In this document: positions 8,313 to 16,333 of the stretch, in pieces
Numbering within the stretch: the stretch's first letter is position 1
Layout: each line of letters opens with the position of its first letter
NCBI RefSeq assembly: GCF_003143855.1
Contig: NZ_QFRK01000007.1
Location: 115,706-179,705, forward strand
DNA: 64,000 nucleotides
Origin: Streptomyces sp. NWU339
GTDB lineage: Bacteria > Actinomycetota > Actinomycetes > Streptomycetales > Streptomycetaceae
Direction of reading: 5' to 3'
Notes under the pieces: model-generated
Told to the model about the DNA's origin: nothing
Databases searched by the model: none
What the model saw: the letters and a program-made list of their open reading frames with translations, nothing else
Made by a program: the position numbers and the translations under genes

Positions 8313-9116
8313 GTGCAGGAGGTGGTTTCGATCAACCCCACCAACGGAACCCCGCAGAACGTCCGTGTGGCCGACGCCCTGAGCGCCGAGAACCCGTCGG
8401 TCCGGCTGCAGGCGGCCCTGGCGGCCGGCTCGAACCCCGACCCCGGCTTCCTGGAAACGCTCGTCGAGCGGTGCGCGGTCGAGCCGGACTTCTTCGTGCG
8501 GGACATGCTGTCCTGGGCGCTGACCCGCCTCCCGCCGGAGATCACCCTGCCCCGGATCCGCCGGGAACTCGCCTCCGAGCGGACTCAGGCCCGCAGCCAG
8601 GCGTTGCACACGCTCTCCAAGACCGGTGACAGGAGCGCGTGGGCCTGGATCACGCGCGACCTGCTGCGCGACCCCGACGAGGAGGTCGCGCGGACCGCGT
8701 GGCGGGTCGCGGTCGTCCTCGTGCCCGAGGGCGAGAAGGGGGACCTGGTCGACGAATTGGTCATGCAGCTCGGCCGCGGTGACCGCGATGTGCGGCTGAG
8801 CCTGAGCCGGGCCCTCGTCGAGCTCGGCGACGTGACCGAGCCCGCCCTGGAGAAGGCCGTGGCGAGCCCTGATCCGGCGGTGGCCACGCACGCCCGTGCC
8901 ACCGAGCTGCTCCGGCAGAGCCCGGAGACCGGTTTCGACGCGGCCGTCGAGGAGGCGAAGCGAGTCGTCGCACTCGGCCCGGAACGAGCCGCTGCCGCCG
9001 CCGCGGCTGCGCCGGGAGTCGCGGGGACTGCGGAGACCGCCGAGCCTGCGGAGACGACCAGGTCGGTGGAGGGTGCCAAGGTCGCGAAGGTCGCCGCGGA
9101 GACCGCGGAGTGCTGA
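8313..9116 (+). CDS. HEAT-repeat protein
   Basis: The product is up to 267 residues. It is built of helical repeats of HEAT/PBS-lyase type: NPSVRLQAALAAGSNPD, EPDFFVRDMLSWALTRLPPE, DEEVARTAWRVAVVLV and DRDVRLSLSRALVELGDVTE. An Ala/Glu-rich low-complexity tail follows, from about residue 220. Such proteins act as binding scaffolds. The start is uncertain: GTG at 8313 or GTG at 8322, neither with a well-placed ribosome binding site, so a leaderless transcript from the operator just upstream is possible. It overlaps the MerR gene by 7 bases, indicating one operon and coupled translation. Confidence 0.75.
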   Translation: MQEVVSINPTNGTPQNVRVADALSAENPSVRLQAALAAGSNPDPGFLETLVERCAVEPDFFVRDMLSWALTRLPPEITLPRIRRELASERTQARSQALHTLSKTGDRSAWAWITRDLLRDPDEEVARTAWRVAVVLVPEGEKGDLVDELVMQLGRGDRDVRLSLSRALVELGDVTEPALEKAVASPDPAVATHARATELLRQSPETGFDAAVEEAKRVVALGPERAAAAAAAAPGVAGTAETAEPAETTRSVEGAKVAKVAAETAEC

Positions 9117-10147
9117 TCGGTGAGGTGGCCCGCCGCTCGGGGGTGAGCACCCGGATGCTCCGGCACTACGACGCCCTCGGGCTGGTGCGGCCGACCGGTC
9201 GCACCGTCGGCGGCTACCGCGAGTACTCCGCCGAGGACGTCCGCAGGATCTTCCACGTGGAGAGCCTGCGGTCCCTCGGGCTCTCGCTCAAGCAGATCGG
9301 GCGCGCGCTGGAGGACCCGGCCTTCACACCGTCCGCCCTGGTCGGCGACCTCATCCGGTGGACGGAAGACCGTCTGGAGCGGGAACGGGAGCTGCTCGAG
9401 CGGCTCCGCGCCGTCGACGCGTCGGCGCCCACCGGCTGGCAGGACGTCCTGCGCATCGTCGAACTCATGCAGGGGCTCAACTCGACCAGCGCCGCGCGCA
9501 GGCAGCAGGCCGTCCTGGCCCGGCCTGGGAGTGCGTCGGCCCCCGCCGAGCTGCTGGTCGGGGCGGTCCTGGCCGAATCCGACCCCAACGTCGCCGGCGC
9601 CCTGCGCTGGGCGCTCGCCCGGTCGGGCGGCGACGGCGTGGCGGCACTGGCTGACGGCGTGCGCTCGCAGGACGTCGACATCCGGCGGCGCGCGGTGTCG
9701 GCGATCGCCGAGATGGCCGAGGCCCCGGGGGCGGCCGCGGTGCTCGCGGACGCCCTCGGGGACCCGGACACGGCGGTGCGCAGGCACGCCGCTCTGGCTC
9801 TGGGCAGGCGCGGGGTGACCGCGACCGTGCCGACACTCGTCGGCATGGTGGTCGAGGGTTCCCACGACGTCGAAGCGGCGGAGGTCCTGGGAACACTGTC
9901 CCGGGACCCCGGGTGCGCGGACCGGATCATGACCGCACTGGTCGATGAACTCGCCGCGCCCACCGCGGACTCCGCGACACGGATACGTCTGGCCCAGGCG
10001 CTGGTCGAACTGTCGGGGACCACCGTGCGGGAGGTCCTGCGCCAACTGGCCCGCGACGACGACCCCGCCGTCGCCCTCGTCGCCTCGGCCTTCGTCACGG
10101 TTCTCGCGGAGCGGTCCCCCGAAGACCGAGGAGACGAGGATTCCTGA
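9110..10147 (+). CDS. MerR-family regulator with C-terminal HEAT repeats
   Basis: The product is 345 residues. The N-terminus is a clear MerR winged helix-turn-helix: MLIGEVARRSGVSTRMLRHY, DALGLVRPT and GGYREYSAEDVRRI. A dimerisation coiled coil follows (about residues 85-120). Instead of a small ligand domain, residues 130-330 form HEAT-type repeats such as DVDIRRRAVSAIAEMAE and DTAVRRHAALALGRRG. The ligand domain of this architecture may sense a protein or large ligand; that is inference. It starts inside the 3' end of the HEAT gene and probably regulates the pair through the palindrome at 8283-8303. Confidence 0.85.
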   Translation: MLIGEVARRSGVSTRMLRHYDALGLVRPTGRTVGGYREYSAEDVRRIFHVESLRSLGLSLKQIGRALEDPAFTPSALVGDLIRWTEDRLERERELLERLRAVDASAPTGWQDVLRIVELMQGLNSTSAARRQQAVLARPGSASAPAELLVGAVLAESDPNVAGALRWALARSGGDGVAALADGVRSQDVDIRRRAVSAIAEMAEAPGAAAVLADALGDPDTAVRRHAALALGRRGVTATVPTLVGMVVEGSHDVEAAEVLGTLSRDPGCADRIMTALVDELAAPTADSATRIRLAQALVELSGTTVREVLRQLARDDDPAVALVASAFVTVLAERSPEDRGDEDS

Positions 10148-10493
10148 AGACGCGCGACCGAGGCGCTGCGGCACCCTGTCCCGACGGTGTGCAACCGCGG
10201 GATCGGAGACGGCGACGACTCTTGGCGACCCACCCTCGTTTCCCGAGCGCATCACCGGTAGCCGCTTCATAAGCCAGTCGACCGGTTTTTATTGACAAGT
10301 CGTTCGACCGGTTTCCAAACTGCGGCACAGGCGGGAGAACCACGCCCCACCTGTCGAGTGCCGCACGGACGGGGGGACGGCCTCCAGCGCGTCAGAATCA
10401 CGACGCTCCGGGGTACACCTCACGTCACGGGCGCGTGCTACTACTTGCCCAGGCTGAGATCCAGAGCAGCCCCAAAGAGGAAGACACACAGGC
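10148..10493. other. intergenic region with promoter elements
   Basis: No protein-coding frame is supported in this 346-base gap. It contains the paired repeat described at 10278-10314 with a TTGACA hexamer between the copies. From there to the SDR start the sequence has no recognisable feature apart from GAGGAAG, the likely ribosome binding site, just before the GTG. Confidence 0.5.
10278..10314 (+). promoter_or_regulatory. direct repeats flanking a -35 element
   Basis: The 11-base sequence TCGACCGGTTT occurs twice, at 10278-10288 and 10304-10314, so the copies are 26 bases apart. A consensus -35 hexamer TTGACA lies between them at 10292-10297. Each copy contains the self-complementary core ACCGGT. 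The arrangement fits a repressor (for example TetR-type) binding a promoter of the downstream SDR gene. No regulator gene is adjacent, so the binding protein is unknown. Confidence 0.55.
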
Positions 10494-11252
10494 GTGTTAG
10501 CAGGCAAGACGGCACTGGTGACGGGTGCGAGCAGGGGGATGGGGCGGGGCATCGCGCAGAGACTGGCGCAGGACGGCGCCCTGGTGGCGGTGCACTTCCG
10601 CGAGGACGAGAGCGCGGCCGAGAAAACCCTCGAGGCGATCCGGAACAGCGGCGGACGCGCTTTCGCGGTACAGGCGGACCTCGGCGAGCCGGGGGGAGTG
10701 GAGAGTCTGTACGCCCGGTTCGACGCCGGAGTGACACGGTACGGCACGAGTCCGGGTCTGGACGTACTCGTCAACAACGCCGGAGTCAGCGGGTCCGCCC
10801 GTATCGGCGAGGTGACGCCCGAACTCTTCGACCGGATCTTCGCGGTGAACACCAAATCCCTGGTGTTCATGGCGCAGCAGGCCCTGAAACGCATGCCGGA
10901 CGGGGGCCGCATCATCAACATCTCGTCAGCGGTGACCCGCGTCGCCTATCCGGAGTCCCTCGTCTACTCCATGAGCAAGGGGGCGGTCGACACCTTCACC
11001 CTGGCGCTGGCCAAGGAAGTCGGGGCGCGCGCCATCACGGTGAACTGTGTCCGGCCCGGATTCGTCGAGACGGACATGAACGCGGGGAAGCGGCGTACGA
11101 GGGAAGCTGCGGCGGACCTGGCGTCCTTGTCCGTCTTCGGACGGCTGGGACAGCCTTCCGATGTGGCCGACATCGTCGCCTTCCTGGCGTCCGAGTCGTC
11201 GCGGTGGATCACCGGCCAGTGCATCGACGCCTCGGGCGGATCCCGGCTGTGA
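10494..11252 (+). CDS. SDR-family NAD(P)-dependent oxidoreductase
   Basis: The product is 252 residues, the usual length of classical short-chain dehydrogenases. The cofactor motif TGASRGMG (near residue 10), NNAG (near residue 91) and the active-site Ser followed by YSMSK are all present. The C-terminal GQCIDASGGSRL ending is typical of 3-oxoacyl-ACP reductase-like members. The substrate cannot be told from sequence. A GTG start preceded by GAGGAAG was used. It is monocistronic, controlled by the repeat-containing region upstream, and convergent with the CoA-transferase gene. Confidence 0.85.
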   Translation: MLAGKTALVTGASRGMGRGIAQRLAQDGALVAVHFREDESAAEKTLEAIRNSGGRAFAVQADLGEPGGVESLYARFDAGVTRYGTSPGLDVLVNNAGVSGSARIGEVTPELFDRIFAVNTKSLVFMAQQALKRMPDGGRIINISSAVTRVAYPESLVYSMSKGAVDTFTLALAKEVGARAITVNCVRPGFVETDMNAGKRRTREAAADLASLSVFGRLGQPSDVADIVAFLASESSRWITGQCIDASGGSRL

Positions 11253-11414
11253 GGATTCCTGACGCTCGTGTCGAAGGCGGTGGCAGTGCCGGACGTGGCC
11301 CCGGTGAGCCGGCCGCCCGTGGAGGCCGCCCGGCTGCCGCCCTGCACCGGGCCCCCGCGGCATTCACCCGCCTGGCCGCCCCGGATGCGGACGGGACGGC
11401 CAGGCGATGCTCAG

Positions 11415-12059
11415 TCAGTCGGGTACGGCGGCCCCGAGTACCGCGGGTTCGGTCTTGGCCCTGACCTCCTCGACGGTGACGTCCGGGGCCAGTTCGACCA
11501 GGCGCAGGCCGTCGGGGGTGACGTCCAGGACGCACAGGTCGGTGATGATCCGCTGGACGACCCCCTTGCCGGTGTAGGGCAGGGAGCACTCCTCGACGAT
11601 CTTGAAGCTGCCGTCCCGGGCCACGTGTTCCATGAGGACCACGACCTTCTTGGCGCCGTGCACCAGGTCCATGGCCCCGCCCATGCCCTTGACCATCTTG
11701 CCGGGGATCATCCAGTTGGCGATGTCGCCGGTGGCGGAGACCTGCATCGCGCCGAGGACGGCCGCGTCGATCTTGCCACCGCGGATCATCCCGAAGGACA
11801 GGGCGGAGTCGAAGAAGCTCGCGCCGCGGCGCACGGTCACGGTCTCCTTGCCGGCGTTGACGAGGTCGGGGTCGACCTCGTCCTCGGTCGGGTAGGGGCC
11901 CGTGCCGAGGATGCCGTTCTCCGACTGCAGCACCAACTCGACGTCATCCGGCACATGGTTCGGGATGAGGGTCGGGAGGCCGATGCCGAGGTTGACGTAG
12001 TCGCCGTCCTCGAGTTCCCGGGCCGCGCGTGCGGCCATCTGCTCACGCGTCCAGCTCAT
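11415..12059 (-). CDS. 3-oxoacid CoA-transferase subunit B
   Basis: The product is 214 residues and is the beta half of a class I CoA-transferase (SCOT/PcaJ type). The catalytic glutamate lies in the motif QSENGILG. Other family features are [16 protein letters not shown] and the [19 protein letters not shown] stretch. With subunit A it would move CoA between succinyl-CoA and a 3-oxoacid; acetoacetate or 3-oxoadipate are the usual acids. It is the last gene of the catabolic operon and starts 19 bases after subunit A. Its position after BKACE favours acetoacetate as substrate, by inference. Confidence 0.85.
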   Translation of the reverse strand: MSWTREQMAARAARELEDGDYVNLGIGLPTLIPNHVPDDVELVLQSENGILGTGPYPTEDEVDPDLVNAGKETVTVRRGASFFDSALSFGMIRGGKIDAAVLGAMQVSATGDIANWMIPGKMVKGMGGAMDLVHGAKKVVVLMEHVARDGSFKIVEECSLPYTGKGVVQRIITDLCVLDVTPDGLRLVELAPDVTVEEVRAKTEPAVLGAAVPD

Positions 12060-12078
12060 GCGCGTGCCCCTTCCTCAC

Positions 12079-12834
12079 TCATGCCCGTACCGTCCTCTTC
12101 TCGATGCGCTTCTCGGCGGCCTGCTCCGGGGTGAGGGCGACGACCCGGTGGACGTAGACGCCGGGGACGTGGACCTGGTCGGGGTCGATGTCGCCGGGTT
12201 CGACCAGGTGCTCGACCTCGGCGACGGTGGTCCGGCCGCACATCGCCGCGAGCGGGTTGAAGTTGCGGGCCGCGTCCTTGAAGACGAGGTTGCCGTGCCG
12301 GTCGCCCTTCCAGGCCCGCACCAGTCCGAAATCGGCCACGATCGCGCGCTCGAGCACGTGGTCGAGGCCGTCGAAGGCCGCCACCGGCTTGGCCGGGGAG
12401 GTCAGTTCGACGCTGCCGTCGGCCGCGTACTTCCAGGGCATGCCGCCCTCGGCGACCTGGGTGCCCACGCCGGTGCGGGTGTAGAACGCCGCGATGCCGG
12501 AGCCGCCGGCCCGCATCCGCTCCGCGAGCGTGCCCTGCGGAGTCAGCTCGACCTCCAGCTCCCCGGCGAGGTACTGCCGGGCGAACTCCTTGTTCTCCCC
12601 GACGTACGACGCCACCACCCGGCGCAGACGGCCCGCGCCGAGCAGGATGCCCAGTCCCCAGTCGTCGACGCCGGCGTTGTTGGACACCGTCTCGAGCCGG
12701 TCGGCGCCGGTCTCCAGCAGGGCCCGGATCAGTACCGCCGGGATGCCGCACAGCCCGAAGCCGCCCACCGCGAGGGTGCTGCCCGAGGGGATGTCGGCGA
12801 CCGCCTCGGCGGCCGAGGCCACGACCTTGTCCAT
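12079..12834 (-). CDS. 3-oxoacid CoA-transferase subunit A
   Basis: The product is 251 residues and is the alpha half of the class I CoA-transferase. The glycine-rich CoA-binding motif GGFGLCGIPAVLIRAL near residue 25 is intact, and the stretch GGMPWKYAADGSVEL is typical of SCOT/PcaI proteins. The ATG at 12834 overlaps the TGA of the thioesterase gene, so translation is coupled. A GTG directly before it (12837) is an alternative start. It forms the heteromeric enzyme with the downstream subunit. Confidence 0.85.
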   Translation of the reverse strand: MDKVVASAAEAVADIPSGSTLAVGGFGLCGIPAVLIRALLETGADRLETVSNNAGVDDWGLGILLGAGRLRRVVASYVGENKEFARQYLAGELEVELTPQGTLAERMRAGGSGIAAFYTRTGVGTQVAEGGMPWKYAADGSVELTSPAKPVAAFDGLDHVLERAIVADFGLVRAWKGDRHGNLVFKDAARNFNPLAAMCGRTTVAEVEHLVEPGDIDPDQVHVPGVYVHRVVALTPEQAAEKRIEKRTVRA

Positions 12835-13229
12835 CACGCCACCGCCCCTGCGGCCGGAGCGAGACGGTCGCGCAGCACCCCGGGGACCGGTGCCGGGCGG
12901 CCGGTGGCATCCACGTGCACGACGGCGTGTGCGCCGCGTACGCAGACACCGGCCGGGCCGGTGACCGTCCAGGTGTAGGTGATCGAGCTGTTCCCGATGC
13001 GGTCGAGTGCGAGGTCGACCGTGTACGCGTCACCGGCCGTGAGCGGTCGCTCGTACGTGGCCGACGTGGAGCGGCGGGGGAACCGGCCGATGTCGACGTC
13101 CGGGAGCACCGAACGGTAGAACGCGTGCTCGGTGTTCTCCGCCCACCGGTACGCGGCGGTGTGGTGGAACCGGCCGGAGGCGTCGGTGTCGGAGAAGGCG
13201 ACGACGCCGGACGTGCTGTGGACGCTCAT
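12834..13229 (-). CDS. hotdog-fold acyl-CoA thioesterase
   Basis: The product is 131 residues, the typical size of single hotdog thioesterases of the 4-hydroxybenzoyl-CoA thioesterase group. The motif [20 protein letters not shown] near residue 12 contains the conserved Asp and the following His/aromatic residues of this family. It would release CoA from a small or aromatic acyl-CoA made by the pathway. The ATG at 13229 overlaps the BKACE stop and its own stop overlaps the CoA-transferase start, so it is embedded in the operon. Confidence 0.75.
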   Translation of the reverse strand: MSVHSTSGVVAFSDTDASGRFHHTAAYRWAENTEHAFYRSVLPDVDIGRFPRRSTSATYERPLTAGDAYTVDLALDRIGNSSITYTWTVTGPAGVCVRGAHAVVHVDATGRPAPVPGVLRDRLAPAAGAVA

Positions 13230-14128
13230 GCCGGCACCTCGTCGAGCTGCTTGAGCCCCAGCATCTCGCGCGCCTCGCTCGGGGTGGCGATCTCGTAGCC
13301 GAGCTCGCGGATGATCCGCACGGCGCGCTCGGCCAGCTCCAGGTTGGTCGCGAGCCGGCCGCGCGCGTAGTAGAGGTTGTCCTCGAGGCCGACCCGCATG
13401 TGGCCGCCGAGCAGCAGACCGTGGGTCGTCGCCGGAAGCTGGGTCGGCCCGATGCCGGAGACCCCCCACACCGTGCCCTCGGGAAGGTGCTCCACGAGCA
13501 TCTGGAGGATCTTGGGGGTGTACGGCAGGGCGCCCTGGAAGCCGCGCTGGCCGCCGAGCACGATGTTGCAGTAGTACGGCCGGGAGTCCAGGCCCTCGGC
13601 GGTCAGGGTGGTGAAGTCGGACAGGATGTGCCCGAGGTCGAAGACCTCCCACTCCGGTTTGATGCCGCGCCTGGTCATCTCCTCCAGCAGCCAGCGGGAG
13701 CGCTTCGGCGTCGTGGTGACGAGGTACTCGCGTTCGGCGGTGCTGGCCGTGATCGTGTGCGAGTCGAGGGTGGCCATCTCGCAGCCCACGCCCTCGATGC
13801 CCTTGATCCGTTCGCTCCAGTCGAGTTCCCAGAGCTCGTCGCTCAGCCGCACCGGCATGTCGCCGTGGATGCCGCCGCCGGTGGAGTTGTTGATGACGAT
13901 GTCGGTCCGGGCCCGGATCAGGGAGTTGATCTCGGAGTAGACCTCGGGGTCGCAGGTGGCCAGGCCGTCCGCGCGGCGGGCGTGGACGGCCACGACGCTT
14001 GCGCCGACCTCCCAGCAACGGGCCACGTCGTCGGCGATCTCCTGCGGGGTGACGGGCAGGTGCGGACTCTGCTCCTTGGTGGCCATGCCACCGGTCGGGG
14101 CGATGGTCAGGATGATCTTGCGGCTCAT
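13226..14128 (-). CDS. BKACE family (DUF849) beta-keto acid cleavage enzyme
   Basis: The product is 300 residues, standard length for the family of 3-keto-5-aminohexanoate cleavage enzymes. These condense a beta-keto acid with acetyl-CoA to give acetoacetate and a new acyl-CoA. Recognisable blocks are [18 protein letters not shown], and [14 protein letters not shown] with the conserved Glu. The first zinc-binding His of the canonical HxH pair appears replaced: the sequence reads VVAVHARR where VVHVHARD is usual. The role fits between a ketone carboxylase upstream and acetoacetate activation downstream. Start and stop overlap the neighbouring genes. Confidence 0.85.
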   Translation of the reverse strand: MSRKIILTIAPTGGMATKEQSPHLPVTPQEIADDVARCWEVGASVVAVHARRADGLATCDPEVYSEINSLIRARTDIVINNSTGGGIHGDMPVRLSDELWELDWSERIKGIEGVGCEMATLDSHTITASTAEREYLVTTTPKRSRWLLEEMTRRGIKPEWEVFDLGHILSDFTTLTAEGLDSRPYYCNIVLGGQRGFQGALPYTPKILQMLVEHLPEGTVWGVSGIGPTQLPATTHGLLLGGHMRVGLEDNLYYARGRLATNLELAERAVRIIRELGYEIATPSEAREMLGLKQLDEVPA

Positions 14129-16332
14129 CGGGGGTCTCCAGCGGTCGTGCCGGTGTGTGCGAGTGAGGCGAGGCCGAGTGCGGCGAGGTCGAGATCGAGG
14201 TCGTGGAAGGGCTCCTGGTCGCTCAGGTGCACGTCGACCGCGAGCAGGGCCCCGGTCCGCGGGCAGGCCCAGCCGGTGACCGCCAGATCGGCGTGGAGGG
14301 TCGCGCCGACGGACGGCGGCAGGGACAGGGCGAACCGGTGGGCTCCCTCGCGCCATCTGGTGGAGCCGGAGGAGAGCACGACCCCCTCGGGGGTGCGCAC
14401 CTGGAACTGCCCGGTGGCCTCGTCCCGGACGAGGAGGAGCCGGTCGCCCAGCCGTACCGCGTCGTCGGGAACCGCCTCGGTGACCGCCGACGGGTCCGTG
14501 ACGGCGGCCGGTTCGACGCCCAGCCGGGCGGCGCGCTGCTCCCTGCGAGCGGCGATGGTGGCGGACGCGTCGACCGACGCGCCGTTCCCGCCGTCCCCGG
14601 AGAGGACCACGCCGTAGGTCTCCCGTGCCTCCTCCGGTGTGACCAGGCCGTAGTGGATGTCCTCCAGGACGTCGGCGGGGTCGCGGTCAAGCGGGTCGCC
14701 GATGCCGCCGCCGCCCTGCCAGGTCACCTCGAACAGGTCCGCCGGGGTGATCGGGAAGGAGCCCGGCTTGGGCCCGAGGTCCCGGGGCCGTTCCCCGGCG
14801 GCCCGGAAGCGCTGGCTGACCACGGCGCCGGGCAGGCCGCCGCCGAGCCCGACGGAGTTGGGCACCTCGGCGCCGTGCGTCATCACGAGTGCCTCGGCCT
14901 GAGGCACGGAGACGGTGATGCCGACCTCGGCCGCGAGACCGCCGCGGCGGCGGCCGGCGCCGCCGGTGCCGGGGGCGAGACGCCGGTAGTGGTAGAAGAG
15001 CGGGGTCTTCTGCTCGTTGACCTCCACGTCGGCGATCGACGGGCACGGGGCGTTGATCGGTCCGGCGGCGTTCTGCCCGTCGTGGTCGGCGAAGGCGCCG
15101 AAGCCGCCGGCGAGCGGGTCCATCAGGTGGAGGCCGAACACCTTTCCGTGCCGGTCGCGGCCCGAGAGGTTGAAGGTCGCCATCGTGCCGCTGCTGACGG
15201 CCTGGGCACGGTGCGCGTACTTCGGCGAGGCGAGCAGCAGCCGGTTCAGCGCCGCGGAGACGACGTTGCTGACCGTCCAGACGGCCTCGACGGTGGCCGA
15301 CCCCACCGGTGCCGGTGGTACGGCGGTGCAGACCAGTCCGTCCGGCGCCGAGATCTCCACCGGGCGCAGCAGGCCCTCGTTCCACGGGATGCCGAAGCCC
15401 AGGGTGGGGATCACCGCCCCCGCGACACCGCCGGCGAGGCCCGCGCGGGAGGAGTTCACGAAGCCGTTGGCCTGTGGCGAGGAACCCGAGAAGTCGAAGT
15501 GCAGGCTGTCACCGCGCTTCGTCAGCACGCAGTCGATGACGAAGAGGAGGTTCTGCTTGCCGTCGTGCTCGAGGAAGTCACGGGTGTGGACGACTCCGTC
15601 GGGCAGTTCGCGCAGGCGTGCGCGCACCAGGGCCTCGGCGTCGTCGACCATGGTGTGCATCACCGACAGCACGGTCGACTTGCCGTACCGGTGGGAGAGT
15701 TCGGTGAGGCGCTCGGCCGCGACGTTCAGGGTGGCGATGAAGGCCCGGATGTCGAGGCCCACTTCGGCCGGAAGGCGCGAGGCGGTGAGGATCATCTCGA
15801 GGACGTCCTCCCGCAGTTCACCGCCGTCGACCAGCTTGACGGCCGGGATGCGCAGCCCCTCCTGCCACACCTCGGTGGCCTTGGGCGACCACGAGGCGAA
15901 GTCCATGCCGCCGATGTCGGTCTCGTGCGCCATCACACCGGCCCACCCGAGCAGTTCGCCGTCCACGATCAGCGGCGCGCACATCTGTACGTCGTTCTGG
16001 TGCAGTGCGCCGATGAACGGGTCGTTGCCGATGATGCGGTCGCCGTCCTTGAGCTTGGTGCCGTTGCTCAGCAGGTGCCGGATCAGTGATCCCACGGGGG
16101 GCGCCTCGAAGGTCACCTGGTGCCCCATCGTGACGAACGAGCCGTCCGGCAGGTAGATGCCGGTGAAGAAGTCGCTCGCCTCGGTCACCGTCGGGCTGCC
16201 GCTGACGGACTGCAACGCGAGCCGCATCTGGTCGGTGATGGCGACGAGGCGGCTGCGCACGACCTGGCGGATCACCGGGTCCGTGGCGGCGCCGTCCAAC
16301 GAGACGGGGGCGACGTCGATTGCGGCGGTCAT
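14125..16332 (-). CDS. hydantoinase B/oxoprolinase-type subunit with C-terminal acetone-carboxylase-gamma-like extension
   Basis: The product is 735 residues. Residues 15-560 are a HyuB domain, with [46 protein letters not shown] and [13 protein letters not shown]. About 130 further residues follow, ending in [17 protein letters not shown]. That end resembles the CPxxGxxLxVEV motif of acetone carboxylase gamma subunits (PF08882). This suggests a fused beta-gamma subunit of a ketone carboxylase rather than a hydantoinase, but that is inference. It partners with the HyuA-type gene, whose stop lies one base upstream. Confidence 0.8.
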   Translation of the reverse strand: MTAAIDVAPVSLDGAATDPVIRQVVRSRLVAITDQMRLALQSVSGSPTVTEASDFFTGIYLPDGSFVTMGHQVTFEAPPVGSLIRHLLSNGTKLKDGDRIIGNDPFIGALHQNDVQMCAPLIVDGELLGWAGVMAHETDIGGMDFASWSPKATEVWQEGLRIPAVKLVDGGELREDVLEMILTASRLPAEVGLDIRAFIATLNVAAERLTELSHRYGKSTVLSVMHTMVDDAEALVRARLRELPDGVVHTRDFLEHDGKQNLLFVIDCVLTKRGDSLHFDFSGSSPQANGFVNSSRAGLAGGVAGAVIPTLGFGIPWNEGLLRPVEISAPDGLVCTAVPPAPVGSATVEAVWTVSNVVSAALNRLLLASPKYAHRAQAVSSGTMATFNLSGRDRHGKVFGLHLMDPLAGGFGAFADHDGQNAAGPINAPCPSIADVEVNEQKTPLFYHYRRLAPGTGGAGRRRGGLAAEVGITVSVPQAEALVMTHGAEVPNSVGLGGGLPGAVVSQRFRAAGERPRDLGPKPGSFPITPADLFEVTWQGGGGIGDPLDRDPADVLEDIHYGLVTPEEARETYGVVLSGDGGNGASVDASATIAARREQRAARLGVEPAAVTDPSAVTEAVPDDAVRLGDRLLLVRDEATGQFQVRTPEGVVLSSGSTRWREGAHRFALSLPPSVGATLHADLAVTGWACPRTGALLAVDVHLSDQEPFHDLDLDLAALGLASLAHTGTTAGDPR

Positions 16333-16333
16333 G

